Positions 1-9,296 of a stretch of DNA of 34,690 nucleotides are shown one piece after another; position 1 is the first letter of the stretch; each line of letters opens with the position of its first letter. Where the stretch lies: NCBI GenBank assembly GCA_013288015.1, contig JABDCR010000028.1, forward strand, positions 1 to 34,690. Reading direction: 5' to 3'. Below the pieces are notes generated by a model. The model was not told the DNA's origin. It searched no databases and saw only the letters and a program-made list of their open reading frames with translations. Source of the stretch: Bacteroidota bacterium (GTDB lineage Bacteria > Bacteroidota > Bacteroidia > B-17B0 > Aurantibacillaceae). Made by a program: the position numbers and the translations under genes.

Positions 1-1
1 A

Positions 2-433
2 GATTTGGTAAATGCATTACAACGTGTGGTGCAACAGCTAGATATAGAAAACTCAAACACAAAATTGGATGTGTTTATGAGTAATATGAGTGATTTAACG
101 CGCGATAAAAAGAAAATAGTGCTTAATAGCCACGATAAAATGCATATTGTTAGTTTAAACGAAGTAATAAGGTGCGAGGCTGATAGAAACTATACACAGT
201 TTTTTTTATTCAATAAAAAAAGTGTGTTGGTTTCCCGCCCTCTGAAAGATTATGATGATATGTTAAGCGAGTTTGGGTTTTTTAGATGCCATCACTCACA
301 CTTAATTAATTTAGAATTTGTTGATAGGCTTGAAAAAAAAGAAGGTGGCATTTTGGTTATGAAAGATGGTTCTGAAGTTTTAGTAGCTTCAAGAAAATAC
401 ACCGAGCTTATAGCTGCTCTGCATAAATTTTAA
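2..433 (+). CDS. LytTR-family response regulator, C-terminal part (5' end outside window)
   Basis: The open frame runs in from the window edge, so the N-terminus (presumably a CheY-like receiver domain) is missing. The first visible residues (DLVNALQRVVQQL) look like the last helix of a receiver domain, followed by a linker. From about residue 35 there is a LytTR DNA-binding domain: a strand segment with KMHIVSLNEVIRCEADRNYT, then the hallmark FFRCHHSHLINLEFV and the final SRKYTELI. Proteins of this type are transcription regulators, usually paired with a membrane histidine kinase of the LytS/YehU type; the partner would lie upstream, outside the window. A TTG near position 5 could formally serve as a start, but the residues before the LytTR domain argue for a longer protein. 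The family call is firm; the target genes are unknown. Confidence 0.88.
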   Translation, partial: DLVNALQRVVQQLDIENSNTKLDVFMSNMSDLTRDKKKIVLNSHDKMHIVSLNEVIRCEADRNYTQFFLFNKKSVLVSRPLKDYDDMLSEFGFFRCHHSHLINLEFVDRLEKKEGGILVMKDGSEVLVASRKYTELIAALHKF

Positions 434-508
434 CATTTATTCTAACTCGCAGTTATACAAAAAAAGGTAGCGGCAGCACATTTGCAAGTATGTTTATTTT
501 TTTTGACC

Positions 509-516
509 TACCTTTG
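509..516 (+). promoter_or_regulatory. Bacteroidota -7 box (TACCTTTG) before the NHL/SprB gene
   Basis: An exact TAnnTTTG match ends 16 bases before the ATG at 533. A TTG occurs at 482-484 but at a spacing of 24, longer than usual. The box lies inside the in-frame extension that would begin at 482, which supports 533 as the true start. Confidence 0.55.
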
Positions 517-532
517 GTTTAAATATAAAACC

Positions 533-3175
533 ATGAAAAAAATATACTGTTTATTATTTACTTTTATAAGTGTAATTACAAATGCGCAAACTATTTTTTC
601 AATTGCAGGCGGTACAGGCGGAGGATATGGGGGAGATGGTGGGCCTGCTACTTCTGCTCAGTTAGGCTTAATGCAAGGCCCTATAACAAAAGATGCAGCA
701 GGAAATATTTATATACCCGATATGAATAATCAAAGGGTACGTAAAGTTGATGCTGTAACAGGCATTATTACTACTATTGCGGGTAATGGTACAGCAGGGT
801 ATAATGGAGATGCTATTGTGGCTACTTCTGCTCAATTAAATTACCCTTCTTGTGTTTTATTAGATGCTGCAGGAAACATATATATTGGCGAATATTCTGG
901 GTATAGAATTCGTAAAATAGATGCGTCAACCGGATTAATTAGTACAATAATTGGTAATGGCTCTTATACTTATAATGGGAATAATATTGTGGCAACCTCT
1001 GCCACTACTAAAGAAATTGGAGGCTTAGGAATAGATGCAGTAGGAAATATTTATTTTTCGGATATGGGAAATCAAATAATACGAAAAATTATAGTTTCTA
1101 CTGGAATGGTTCAAACTGTTGCTGGTACGGCAGGGTCAAATGGCTTTAGTGGAGATGGAGGGCAAGCAACTTCAGCTCAATTATCTACACCATATGCAAT
1201 TGCATTAGATGCATCTGCAAATATTTTTATTGCTGATAGAGCAAATAATAGAATAAGAAAAGTAATTGCTTCTACTGGAATTATTTCCACATTTGCAGGC
1301 AGAACTAACACCATGTATGATTATAATGGTGATGGTTTTGCAGCTGATACAGCAGATCTTGATGCACCATGGGGAGTAGCTATAGATGCTTCAAGCAATG
1401 TTTATATTGCAGATACAGATAATGACCGAATTCGTAAAGTAAACACTAGCGGTATTATAAGTACTATTGCTGGTAATGGGGTTAGTGCTTCTCACGGTAA
1501 TGGAGGTCCTGCTGACTCATCAGAAGTTTATCGACCATTTGGTGTATATGTTGATGCTTGTGGAGGAGTTTATATAACAGAATATGGTGGAAGTTATAGT
1601 ATCAGAAAAATATCTGATTATATTGTATCTGTTTCAACAACAAAAACTTCGTGTAATGGAGTTTGTGATGGAACTATTAATATATCTGCATCAGGTGGTG
1701 CCGGTTCATATACTTATTCTTGGAATGGAGGATTAGGATCAGGTTCAAGCCCTACAAATGTTTGCTCCGGGATTTATATGGTAATTGTTAATGATGCCAA
1801 TGGTTGTAAGGTAAACGCTTATGCAACGGTTTCTCAGCCAAATGTACTTTCTATATTAGCTACACAAACGCATAGCGCCAGTTGTATAAATGATGGTAGT
1901 GCAAGTGCATCTGTTTCTGGAGGCACAGTCCCATATACCTATGCGTGGTCAAATAGTAGTTCTATTAATACTGCTTCAGGATTAAGTGCAGGAAATTATA
2001 GTTTAATGGTAACAGATAATAATAACTGCGTTGCAACGCAAACAGTTACAATAGCGCCAAACTTGGTTCAAATTGGATTTTCAAACACTAATCCTTCATG
2101 CCATTGGGGTGTAAATCAGGGTAACGGAAGTATAAGCACATTAGTTTCAGGAGGAACTTCTCCCTATTCTTATTCTTGGTCAAATGGAGGTATAACTTCA
2201 AACATTAGTGGTATTTGTGCAGGAAATTATACTTTAACGGCTACAGATACAAACGGATGTTTTACAACTCAGGTAGATAATCTTAGCAATGCTTCTGTAA
2301 TTTATTCATCTGCTCCAATATGTATGGTTACAGTTGATTCTGCTTCGCAACATAATATTGTTGTTTGGGATAAAACACCTTTTAACGACGTAGATAGTTT
2401 TCTGATTTATAGAGAAACAACAACTAATGTATATAAATGTATAGGCTCACAATCTTATGCTTCATTAAGTCAATTTATTGATACGGTAAGAACTCTTTAT
2501 TTTCCTAACACAGGAAATCCAAACGCGGGTACCTACCGTTATAAAATTCAAATGTTTGATACTTGTGGTAATTATAGTCAGTTAAGCCCTTATCACAATA
2601 CAATCTACATATTAAATAATAGTGGTACTTTTTATTGGACTCAACCATATACCATTGAAAATGGAGCTAACCCTGTTAGTAGTTATGTACTTATGAGGGA
2701 TAATTTAAGTAATGGTAATTGGCAGCAAGTTAATAGTGTTGCAGGTTCACAACAAACTGTAGCAGATCCATTATATACCGTTTATCAAAGTACAGCTTCA
2801 TGGCGCGTACAAACAGTATGGAATATAACCTGTACACCTACTTTACGGTTAAATGGTAATCAAACGACAAGTAGTAGTTTTAGTTCATCTTACTCAAACA
2901 CTTACCGTAATATTACAACTTCAATAAATACTAATTCTATAAATAATCATGTATTAATATATCCTAACCCAACTAATGGTGTTTTTGTTATAGAAACAAA
3001 CTCTACCGAAAAACAAATAGTACAAGTATTTGATGTAAACGGTAAATTAGTAATTACTCAAACTATAAATGGTACAACAAGTATAGATGCAAGTAATTTA
3101 AACGAAGGTGTTTATAATATGACAATTATAGGGAACGAGGGAGTAGCAAATAAAAGGTTGGTAATAGTAAGGTAA
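533..3175 (+). CDS. T9SS-secreted protein with NHL-type and SprB repeats
   Basis: The 880-residue protein starts with a signal peptide (MKKIYCLLFTFISVITNAQ). Residues about 20-360 contain NHL-type propeller repeats, each carrying AGNG(T/S)xGYNGDG-like and DAxGNIYIxDxxNxRIRK-like stretches. Residues about 366-590 hold three SprB-type repeats with the pattern SGGxxPYxYxWSN ... GxCAGNYxLxxTDxNGC. A beta-rich linker follows (about 590-790; contains VDSFLIYRE). The last 80 residues are a type A T9SS sorting domain (IYPNPTNGVFVIE ... VFDVNGKLV ... LNEGVYNM). It is therefore expected to cross the outer membrane by T9SS and be attached to the cell surface or released. An in-frame TTG start at 482 would bury the signal peptide behind 17 extra residues, so 533 is chosen. 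The repeats suggest adhesion or carbohydrate/protein binding, but the ligand cannot be read from the sequence. It converges with the next gene, leaving five bases. Confidence 0.9.
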   Translation: MKKIYCLLFTFISVITNAQTIFSIAGGTGGGYGGDGGPATSAQLGLMQGPITKDAAGNIYIPDMNNQRVRKVDAVTGIITTIAGNGTAGYNGDAIVATSAQLNYPSCVLLDAAGNIYIGEYSGYRIRKIDASTGLISTIIGNGSYTYNGNNIVATSATTKEIGGLGIDAVGNIYFSDMGNQIIRKIIVSTGMVQTVAGTAGSNGFSGDGGQATSAQLSTPYAIALDASANIFIADRANNRIRKVIASTGIISTFAGRTNTMYDYNGDGFAADTADLDAPWGVAIDASSNVYIADTDNDRIRKVNTSGIISTIAGNGVSASHGNGGPADSSEVYRPFGVYVDACGGVYITEYGGSYSIRKISDYIVSVSTTKTSCNGVCDGTINISASGGAGSYTYSWNGGLGSGSSPTNVCSGIYMVIVNDANGCKVNAYATVSQPNVLSILATQTHSASCINDGSASASVSGGTVPYTYAWSNSSSINTASGLSAGNYSLMVTDNNNCVATQTVTIAPNLVQIGFSNTNPSCHWGVNQGNGSISTLVSGGTSPYSYSWSNGGITSNISGICAGNYTLTATDTNGCFTTQVDNLSNASVIYSSAPICMVTVDSASQHNIVVWDKTPFNDVDSFLIYRETTTNVYKCIGSQSYASLSQFIDTVRTLYFPNTGNPNAGTYRYKIQMFDTCGNYSQLSPYHNTIYILNNSGTFYWTQPYTIENGANPVSSYVLMRDNLSNGNWQQVNSVAGSQQTVADPLYTVYQSTASWRVQTVWNITCTPTLRLNGNQTTSSSFSSSYSNTYRNITTSINTNSINNHVLIYPNPTNGVFVIETNSTEKQIVQVFDVNGKLVITQTINGTTSIDASNLNEGVYNMTIIGNEGVANKRLVIVR

Positions 3176-3180
3176 CCTTG

Positions 3181-4878
3181 CTAATAATCATGTTTTTTAA
3201 ACTCGCTTATGTAGTAATTAAATGATGTGGTATCCTTTTTATCTTTAGCATATTGAGCTAAACGCAAGTATACATCTTTAAAATCTGGCTGATTGGGTTG
3301 TTGTGTTATAACCTTTTTCCATAGTGGTACAGCTTGTTCTACCCTTCCGGTTTTTGAATAAACGTTTGCTATATGATAAATTGCATATAAGTCTCCTTGT
3401 TTAGATGCTAACACAAATTCTTGTTCAGCTTCCTTATACATTTGTTTACTTAAATAAATTACACCTAAATTATCATGTAGTATGTAGTAGTAGCTAACTC
3501 TGTTGTTAGGATGAATAATACCGTAAACTGAATCGCGTTTTAAAGCTATTTTATACATTTCTATAGCTTGATTTTGCTTCCCCACTATATCATAATCTCC
3601 TGCAAGGTTAACGCATGGCACAACGCTATATGCTGAGGTTTGCATAGCACTGGTGTTAAAGTTAAACCTGGTTTTAAAAATTTCTAATCGGCTATTAGTA
3701 ATCCACACTAAAGCTGCAATGTATATTGCAGGAACAATCCATGTTTTTTTATCTGAAATGGATAAGTTTTTCATCCAATCGGTTTCTGCCGTAAGAATTA
3801 TAAAACCTATAATTGGAACATATAATCGGTGTTCAAGTCCTTCAACTAACCTGGCAGAAAAAGATGGTGCTAAGAAAATGAGAAACCAAGCTATACCAAA
3901 TAATATAAAAAACCATCTTTTATTTTTCGAAAGAAAGATGGCGGCGGCGATAATTAATAAAGCAATAATTACTTGTATGTAATTTACATCTTCCATCATG
4001 CACATTACAGATAAGTTGAATGGAAGAATGGCTTTGCCAATATATTGCAATATAAAAGGCACATTGTTTAAGAAATTTGATAAGGCTGCATGTAAACTGT
4101 TATCAGTTGTAGAACCTTCTATGGCAGCTTTTCTTAAGAAAAACCAAGGAATGATAAATAATAGATATCCTAAAACAAGTTTAGACCAGGTTGATTTAAA
4201 ACTATCTCTTGCGTAAAAGCCAAGGTAACCTAAACATAAAACCGAAAGCATAATGCCATTCTCTTTAGTAAATAAAGCACAACCAAAAAACACAATATGC
4301 CATACTAAGTCTTTATTTTCTTTTGTTTCGATATACTTGAGCAAGAAAATAAAACTCGATAGCACAAAAATGGCCAGCAAAGTGTCGTTCCGCCCTGGTA
4401 TCCAAGCTACGGCTTGATCAACCACGGGATGAATGGAAAACAAAAGCGTTAATAAAAAGATGGCAATTGAATTTACTTTAAGTCTGTATAGTAGCGCGAA
4501 TAAAAGCAAACAAGCTGTTAGGTGATAGAGGATATTTGAAAAATGATACCACCGTGGTTTAGCATTACCAGCAATATGCGCATCTATCATAAACGAAAGC
4601 GTAAGCATTGGGCGATAATAATCTTTTTCGCTATCCAAAGCAGTGCCGCTATACATTACGTGTTTGGTAAATGCGGTTGGCACATTATTAAAATTTTTTA
4701 TGAACTTATAATTGGTTTCTATTAGTGTAGTGTCATCAAGACCAATGTACTCGTAGCTTACTATACGGGCATACATAAAAAAAACAAACACACTTATTAA
4801 AATAAGTTGTAAACGTTTGTTTTGGAAAAAACCTTGTTGAGGTTGAGCTGATTGGGTACTTTTAGATTGTTTTTTCAT
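3181..4878 (-). CDS. TMTC-like multi-pass membrane glycosyltransferase with C-terminal TPRs
   Basis: The 565-residue protein has about ten hydrophobic segments (residues 22-410) and a soluble C-terminal TPR region (about 430-560; AIEMYKIALKRDSVYG, YKEAEQEFVLASKQGD). The first periplasmic loop carries an acidic pair (GLDD, residues 46-49), followed by DYYRP at 86-90 and HP plus GRND at 150-165. This order (DD, YRP, HPV...GR.D) is the signature of TMTC/PMT-like GT-C enzymes, which transfer mannose or another sugar from a polyprenyl-phosphate donor to proteins at the outer face of the membrane. The donor and acceptor here are unknown. The gene begins 27 bases after the stomatin-like gene on the same strand, so the two are probably co-transcribed. 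Bacterial members are often annotated only as TPR or family 39 proteins; the fold is well supported, the catalytic role is inferred. Confidence 0.75.
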   Translation of the reverse strand: MKKQSKSTQSAQPQQGFFQNKRLQLILISVFVFFMYARIVSYEYIGLDDTTLIETNYKFIKNFNNVPTAFTKHVMYSGTALDSEKDYYRPMLTLSFMIDAHIAGNAKPRWYHFSNILYHLTACLLLFALLYRLKVNSIAIFLLTLLFSIHPVVDQAVAWIPGRNDTLLAIFVLSSFIFLLKYIETKENKDLVWHIVFFGCALFTKENGIMLSVLCLGYLGFYARDSFKSTWSKLVLGYLLFIIPWFFLRKAAIEGSTTDNSLHAALSNFLNNVPFILQYIGKAILPFNLSVMCMMEDVNYIQVIIALLIIAAAIFLSKNKRWFFILFGIAWFLIFLAPSFSARLVEGLEHRLYVPIIGFIILTAETDWMKNLSISDKKTWIVPAIYIAALVWITNSRLEIFKTRFNFNTSAMQTSAYSVVPCVNLAGDYDIVGKQNQAIEMYKIALKRDSVYGIIHPNNRVSYYYILHDNLGVIYLSKQMYKEAEQEFVLASKQGDLYAIYHIANVYSKTGRVEQAVPLWKKVITQQPNQPDFKDVYLRLAQYAKDKKDTTSFNYYISEFKKHDY

Positions 4879-4905
4879 TACACAAAATATCGGCTATCTG
4901 CGTAA

Positions 4906-5838
4906 TTATTTTTTATCCTTCACGTCCATTTTAGAGATAGCCATCATCTGGCGCATGGTTTGTTGCATGCCTTCTGTGCTTCCGTCTAAAAAGATAACGT
5001 TGCCTTTGCCATGTTCAGCAAAGTTTTTAACTGCTTCGGTCCACATACTAAACAAAATAAGTGAGGCATCTAAATTAGCATCCTGCATTAATTTAGCTGA
5101 TTGACTCATTCCTCTAGCAACTTCTTCTCTAAACAAAGCAACACCTTGTCCGCGTAATTGTGCTGCATCTTTTTCTGCCTGAGCGGCAATTTTAATAGCA
5201 TTACCCTCTGCCTCGGCGCCTTTGGTTTTGGTAATTAATAGAGCTTGTCCCTCATTTTCTGCTGCTGCTTTTAAGTTATTTGAAGCAACTACTTTAGCCA
5301 TTGAGCGTATAACTTCTTCATCAAAAGTAATGTCATTTAACTGTAAATCAATTAAATGGTAACCCCATTCTTCTAATGTTTTATCTAATTGGTCTTTAAT
5401 TTCTAATACAATATCACGGCGTAATAAAAGCACTTCACTTTGCTTTTTGGTGGCTACAAAAGCACGTACCGAGCCTTCTACTGAGCGAACTAAGGCTTGC
5501 ATTAAATTGCGCTCGTCAATAAACTTAAAAGCAACACTTTTAATGGTCTGCTCATCAGTATTAAATACAGCGTATAAAAGCATAGCTGTAAAGTTTACAT
5601 TGGCTTGGTCTATGGTAACTGCCTGAAAACCCATCTCTGCCGATCGGTTTTGAATAGATATTTTTTTAAATACTTTTTCAATAATCGGAATTTTAAAGTT
5701 TAACCCCGGATGTAAAATACGGTTATACTTACCAAAAATGGTGGTTACTGCTACCGTGCCTTGTTGTATACTTACAAAAGAAGTAAGTATAACGGCAAGT
5801 GCTAAAAACATCAATAGAATAGGAAATACTGCCTGCAT
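4906..5838 (-). CDS. SPFH/band 7 (stomatin-like) membrane protein
   Basis: The 310-residue protein has one N-terminal membrane anchor (FPILLMFLALAVILTSFVSI) followed by an SPFH domain (about residues 25-195; QQGTVAVTTIFGKYNRILHPG, then VRAFVATKKQSEVLLLRRDI and GYHLIDLQLNDITFDEEVI). A helical, Ala/Glu/Lys-rich segment (AAAENEGQALLITKTKGAEAEG region) follows and is likely coiled coil used for oligomerisation. Such proteins form large rings in the membrane and influence the stability or clustering of other membrane proteins. The family is often linked with an NfeD partner protein; none is visible here. Instead the downstream neighbour is the TMTC-like glycosyltransferase. No exact promoter box was found in the 37 bases separating it from the divergent TPR gene. 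Confidence 0.88.
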   Translation of the reverse strand: MQAVFPILLMFLALAVILTSFVSIQQGTVAVTTIFGKYNRILHPGLNFKIPIIEKVFKKISIQNRSAEMGFQAVTIDQANVNFTAMLLYAVFNTDEQTIKSVAFKFIDERNLMQALVRSVEGSVRAFVATKKQSEVLLLRRDIVLEIKDQLDKTLEEWGYHLIDLQLNDITFDEEVIRSMAKVVASNNLKAAAENEGQALLITKTKGAEAEGNAIKIAAQAEKDAAQLRGQGVALFREEVARGMSQSAKLMQDANLDASLILFSMWTEAVKNFAEHGKGNVIFLDGSTEGMQQTMRQMMAISKMDVKDKK

Positions 5839-5875
5839 AATTTTTAATTTTAAGTGAAATTAGTAATTTTAAAGA

Positions 5876-6955
5876 ATGCGAGGCATATTATTTATTTATT
5901 TATTTATTATTTCTTTGAGCACCTGCCTTGCTCAAAAATCTAAAACAGATACCACACGTACTTTAGACCCGGCTGCTGATTTATATAAAGTATCAATGAA
6001 ACTTATAGATTCTTTAAAATATAAGGATGCTATTAAGTTGCTTGAAAAAGCGACAAGAATTAAAAAAGATTATGCCGAAGCCTTCAATAAAATTGCTTTT
6101 TGTTATATGCAATTAAATGATTTTGCATCGGCGCAAAAAAATCTGGAATTTTCTTTAAAATACGACCCTGATAATTTTAATTGTATTAAATATTTGGGTA
6201 GAGCCTGTTATTTAAATAAGAAATACGATCAAGCAAAAAAATATTATGATAGTGCTGATTCATTGGTATCACATGATATTGAATTGATGTGTTACATAGC
6301 TGAGTTACGGGCATTTGGTCAAGATTTAAAGGGTGCATTAGATATGTATAATAATATTACTTATGAAAGGGATAATTATGCACCGGCCTATCTTGGACGT
6401 GGCATGCTTAAGTTTAAGCAAAAAGAGTACCCTTATGCTATAAAAGATATAGAACAAGGGTTAGCTTTATCGAAGTACCAAAAAATTGACGATAATATTT
6501 ATTTGAGTTTAGCACAAAGTAAGTTTGAAGCGGGCGATTATAAAGGAGCCGTAAAGGTTTTTGATACATTAGTAAAACGAAACCCAAAAAATGAGTTTGC
6601 TCTTACCTATCGAGGGGCAAGTAAAATTTATGTGAATGATTTTTCGGGTGCTGTAAAGGATTTAGATGAGGCTATAAAACTAAACCCTAAGAGTTATATT
6701 GCCTATAATTTTAGAGGAACGGCTAAAGGGGGCTTAAAACAAAATGTGGAAGCTTTAAAAGACTTTGATTTTTGCATAAAACTTAAAGTAGATTATGCCT
6801 CGGTTTATGTTAATCGTGCAGCAATTAGAATGGCAAGTAAGGATAAGAGAGGAGCTTGTGAAGATTTAAATAAGGCTGACCAACTGGGTAGTGATATAGC
6901 CATTCAATATTTACAACAATTTTGCGGTGGAGATAGAGTGGGGATGGAGCGATAG
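5876..6955 (+). CDS. Secreted tetratricopeptide-repeat protein
   Basis: The 359-residue protein begins with a signal peptide (MRGILFIYLFIISLSTCLAQ), so it is exported to the periplasm or beyond. About eight TPR units follow: YKDAIKLLEKATRIKKDYAEAFNKIA, then FASAQKNLEFSLKYDPDNF, YAIKDIEQGLAL, YKGAVKVFDTLVKRNPKNEF, FSGAVKDLDEAIKLNPKSY and VEALKDFDFCIKLKVDY are all recognisable, with the 34-residue spacing and the usual small and aromatic positions. The end (KDKRGACEDLNKADQLGSD..QQFC) is the short C-terminal motif often seen in Bacteroidota TPR proteins. No enzymatic domain is visible, so it is probably a scaffold for an envelope complex. It is divergent from the stomatin-like gene and convergent with the NTF2-like gene. 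Confidence 0.82.
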   Translation: MRGILFIYLFIISLSTCLAQKSKTDTTRTLDPAADLYKVSMKLIDSLKYKDAIKLLEKATRIKKDYAEAFNKIAFCYMQLNDFASAQKNLEFSLKYDPDNFNCIKYLGRACYLNKKYDQAKKYYDSADSLVSHDIELMCYIAELRAFGQDLKGALDMYNNITYERDNYAPAYLGRGMLKFKQKEYPYAIKDIEQGLALSKYQKIDDNIYLSLAQSKFEAGDYKGAVKVFDTLVKRNPKNEFALTYRGASKIYVNDFSGAVKDLDEAIKLNPKSYIAYNFRGTAKGGLKQNVEALKDFDFCIKLKVDYASVYVNRAAIRMASKDKRGACEDLNKADQLGSDIAIQYLQQFCGGDRVGMER

Positions 6956-6956
6956 A

Positions 6957-7430
6957 TTAGCTGCTTTTCTTTTCTGTGTATTTTTTGAGAGAAGCATTGG
7001 CTTGTTGTTGAATTTTATTTTGCATAAAAGATGTCCAACCCAATAAATAACCTTTAAAACCAAAGGCTTGCTTTGCCCATTTATAAATATCAAAAGTATC
7101 GGTGTGTTTTATGATTTTTCCGTTGGCAAATTCAAACTCGGCAGAAATTACATTAATTACTTTTCTACCTGTTGCACTAAAAATATATTCGGCTACCCAA
7201 TTTGCACTTCCTGTTTTATCATCCGCCTTAACGTTGTTAAATGTAAGATGTATGTTGCCTTTGTTTCTGTTAAGTAACATGCGCCACATATTTTTAGCAT
7301 CTTCTCCTTTTAAAGTGCCAAAGGCAGGGTCTTTAAACTGAACGGCATTATCATAACAACTTACCATTCCTTCTGCATCACCTTTAGCAAAGGAATTATA
7401 AAAATGGCTTATAAGTTCTGCGTTTGTCAC
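6957..7430 (-). CDS. NTF2-like / SnoaL-like protein
   Basis: The 157-residue soluble protein shows the cone-shaped NTF2 fold pattern: an N-terminal helix pair (ELISHFYNSFAKGDAEGMVSCYDNAVQFKDPAFGTLKG), then strands ANWVAEYIFSATGRKVINVISAEFEFANGKI and HTDTFDIYKWAKQAFG. This family includes small hydrolases and isomerases, and many members of unknown substrate. It is the last gene of a three-gene operon: its start lies six bases after the stop of the 3-hydroxyacyl-CoA dehydrogenase gene. The pairing hints at a role in acyl or aromatic acid turnover, but no catalytic residue can be assigned with confidence. The C-terminal tail (KIQQQANASLKKYTEKKSS) is charged and probably disordered. Confidence 0.78.
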   Translation of the reverse strand: MTNAELISHFYNSFAKGDAEGMVSCYDNAVQFKDPAFGTLKGEDAKNMWRMLLNRNKGNIHLTFNNVKADDKTGSANWVAEYIFSATGRKVINVISAEFEFANGKIIKHTDTFDIYKWAKQAFGFKGYLLGWTSFMQNKIQQQANASLKKYTEKKSS

Positions 7431-7436
7431 AAGTAG

Positions 7437-8606
7437 TTAATAAAACTTCTTCTTTTCAGTAACCATGCGTTTAAGTAATATACTTGGGCGATAGCGATCA
7501 TCACCATAATCTGCATGTAATGCTTTTAATTGCTGATATATAGTTTCAATGCCAATTTCATCGGCCCATTTTAATAAACCTTTTGGGTAGTTTACACCTT
7601 TTGTCATTGCTAAATCAATGTCTTCTCGGTTGCCTATTTGCATATAAAGTGCGTCAGCGGCTTCATTTATAAGCATAGCAATAATGCGTGTAAAAATTTC
7701 TTTGCCTAATAATGTATCTTTTTTAGGCTGAGGTGCTTCTGTTACAGTATAATCGTAAAAACCTTTGTTAGATTTTCTGCCATAAAAACCTGCTTCAACC
7801 AAACGTTTCTGACAAAGATTAGGACGATAACGAGCGTCAAAGTAAAATTGTTTCCAAACAGTTTCTGTTACGGTGTAGTTTACATCGTGCCCTATTAAAT
7901 CAGTTAACTCAAAAGGTCCCATTTTAAAACCACCAATTTCTTTCATGACCCAATCAATAGTTGGTATATCGGCAATGCCTTCTTCGTAAATTTTCATAGC
8001 CTCGCCATAAAACGGACGAGCAATTCTGTTTACAATAAAACCGGGGGTATCTTTACAAAGCACAGGTAACTTACCCCAGCTTTCTATCAATTTTTTGCAA
8101 GTTTGTGTAATACTATCATTAGTTGCAATGCCCGGTATAATTTCTACCAAGGGCATTAAAGGTGCGGGGTTAAAAAAATGTATGCCTAACACCTGCGTTG
8201 GGTTTTGGCAAGCTGCTGCAATAGATGTAACCGATAAAGATGAGGTGTTGGTAGTTAAAATACATTTGCCTTCCGTGATTTTTTCTAATTGAGAAAACAC
8301 TTGCTTTTTTATATCCAGGTTTTCTACAATAGCTTCAATTATTAAGTGGCAAGGTTTTAAACCCTCAATATTTTCTATAAAAGAAATATGAGCTGTTACT
8401 TCATCACTTTTTTGTTGCGTAATTTTTTGCTTCTCTACTAATTTGGCAAGTGTAGTTGCTAAATTTTGTTTTGCTTTTTGTAATGAAGGGGCATTGTTAT
8501 CATATAACAAAACTTGATGCTCTGCCATAGCTGCCACTTGCGCAATACCGCTGCCCATAGCACCAGAACCTATAATGCCAATAACTGATTTTGAGTTTAA
8601 TTCCAT
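7437..8606 (-). CDS. 3-hydroxyacyl-CoA dehydrogenase (PaaH/FadB-like, NAD-dependent)
   Basis: The 389-residue enzyme oxidises (S)-3-hydroxyacyl-CoA to 3-oxoacyl-CoA with NAD. The N-terminal Rossmann domain has the dinucleotide motif [17 protein letters not shown] (residues 10-26), an acidic residue at the end of strand 2 (YDNN), the TNTSSL loop (119-124), and the catalytic pair H143 (GIHFFNPAP) and E155 (PLVEII), with N193 in [10 protein letters not shown]. The C-terminal dehydrogenase domain (about 190-285) is followed by a second, partial copy (about 300-385), as in PaaH and FadB. No ring-opening or thiolase gene is nearby, so the pathway (beta-oxidation, phenylacetate or butanoate metabolism) cannot be fixed. 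It starts nine bases after frr and is followed after six bases by the NTF2-like gene, which indicates one transcript. Confidence 0.92.
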   Translation of the reverse strand: MELNSKSVIGIIGSGAMGSGIAQVAAMAEHQVLLYDNNAPSLQKAKQNLATTLAKLVEKQKITQQKSDEVTAHISFIENIEGLKPCHLIIEAIVENLDIKKQVFSQLEKITEGKCILTTNTSSLSVTSIAAACQNPTQVLGIHFFNPAPLMPLVEIIPGIATNDSITQTCKKLIESWGKLPVLCKDTPGFIVNRIARPFYGEAMKIYEEGIADIPTIDWVMKEIGGFKMGPFELTDLIGHDVNYTVTETVWKQFYFDARYRPNLCQKRLVEAGFYGRKSNKGFYDYTVTEAPQPKKDTLLGKEIFTRIIAMLINEAADALYMQIGNREDIDLAMTKGVNYPKGLLKWADEIGIETIYQQLKALHADYGDDRYRPSILLKRMVTEKKKFY

Positions 8607-8615
8607 TTTGTGAAA

Positions 8616-9185
8616 CTAAACAGTCATAATTTCTTTCTCTTTATGTTCTAAATGCTTATCGCATTTACTCACATACTGGTCGGTAAGTACTTGTATTTTT
8701 GCTTCGGCATCTTTAGCCTCATCTTCAGGTAAAGGGGGTTTCTTGCCTTTTAATATTTTAATTTCTTCCATTGCATCTTTACGTGCACCTCTAATACCAA
8801 CTTTAGCATCTTCAGCTTCTTGCTTGGCTTTTTTCACTAAATCCCTTCTGCGTTCTTCGGTAAGTGGTGGGATAGAAATACGAATTAAAATACCATCATT
8901 TTGTGGATTAAGTCCTAGGTTAGCAGCTTGTATAGCTTTTTCAATAGGCGTTAGCATGGTTTTTTCCCAAGGCTGAATAATTAATGTACGCGCATCTTGT
9001 GTGTTTACATTGGCCGTTTGGTTAATTGGCATTCTGGTGCCATGATAATCAACCGATACATTATCTAATATAGCGGGGTTAGCCTTTCCGGCACGTATTT
9101 TAGTTAGTTCTTGCTCTAAGTGCATAATGCTTTTTTCCATTAAGCCATCAGCTTTATCGTAAACTGTTTTTACTTCGGGGTTCAT
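8616..9185 (-). CDS. frr: Ribosome recycling factor
   Basis: The 189-residue protein is close to the usual 185 and is recognisable throughout: the N-terminal helix with IMHLEQELTKIRAGKANPAI, the strand DNVSVDYHGTRMPINQTANV, the QPWEK turn, the NDGILIRISIPPLTEERRRD segment and the long C-terminal helix. With EF-G it splits the post-termination ribosome into subunits. It is the first gene of an operon with the 3-hydroxyacyl-CoA dehydrogenase (nine-base gap) and the NTF2-like protein. A TATTTTTG box lies upstream at 9206-9213. Its usual neighbour in many bacteria, pyrH, is not in this window. Confidence 0.97.
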   Translation of the reverse strand: MNPEVKTVYDKADGLMEKSIMHLEQELTKIRAGKANPAILDNVSVDYHGTRMPINQTANVNTQDARTLIIQPWEKTMLTPIEKAIQAANLGLNPQNDGILIRISIPPLTEERRRDLVKKAKQEAEDAKVGIRGARKDAMEEIKILKGKKPPLPEDEAKDAEAKIQVLTDQYVSKCDKHLEHKEKEIMTV

Positions 9186-9205
9186 AATTTTAAAAATTAG
9201 TTACG

Positions 9206-9213
9206 CAAAAATA
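9206..9213 (-). promoter_or_regulatory. -7 box (TATTTTTG) for the frr operon
   Basis: An exact TAnnTTTG match on the minus strand, ending 20 bases before the frr start codon. No TTG sits at the expected -33 spacing, so support rests on position and the box alone. Confidence 0.45.
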
Positions 9214-9296
9214 ACGTTTTTTAGTTAGGAGATACCGATTAGATATCCGCAATGTTTTAAAGAAATTACTATATTTATTGCGCAAAAATCAATTGT

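Noticed and set aside
600..1620. Regular repeats that could suggest a CRISPR or tandem DNA array
   Set aside because: They are degenerate protein repeats (NHL type) inside one reading frame, without conserved DNA repeats and spacers.
7437..8606. Part of a phenylacetate degradation cluster (paaH)
   Set aside because: The enzyme is PaaH-like, but no other paa gene is present, so no symbol was assigned.
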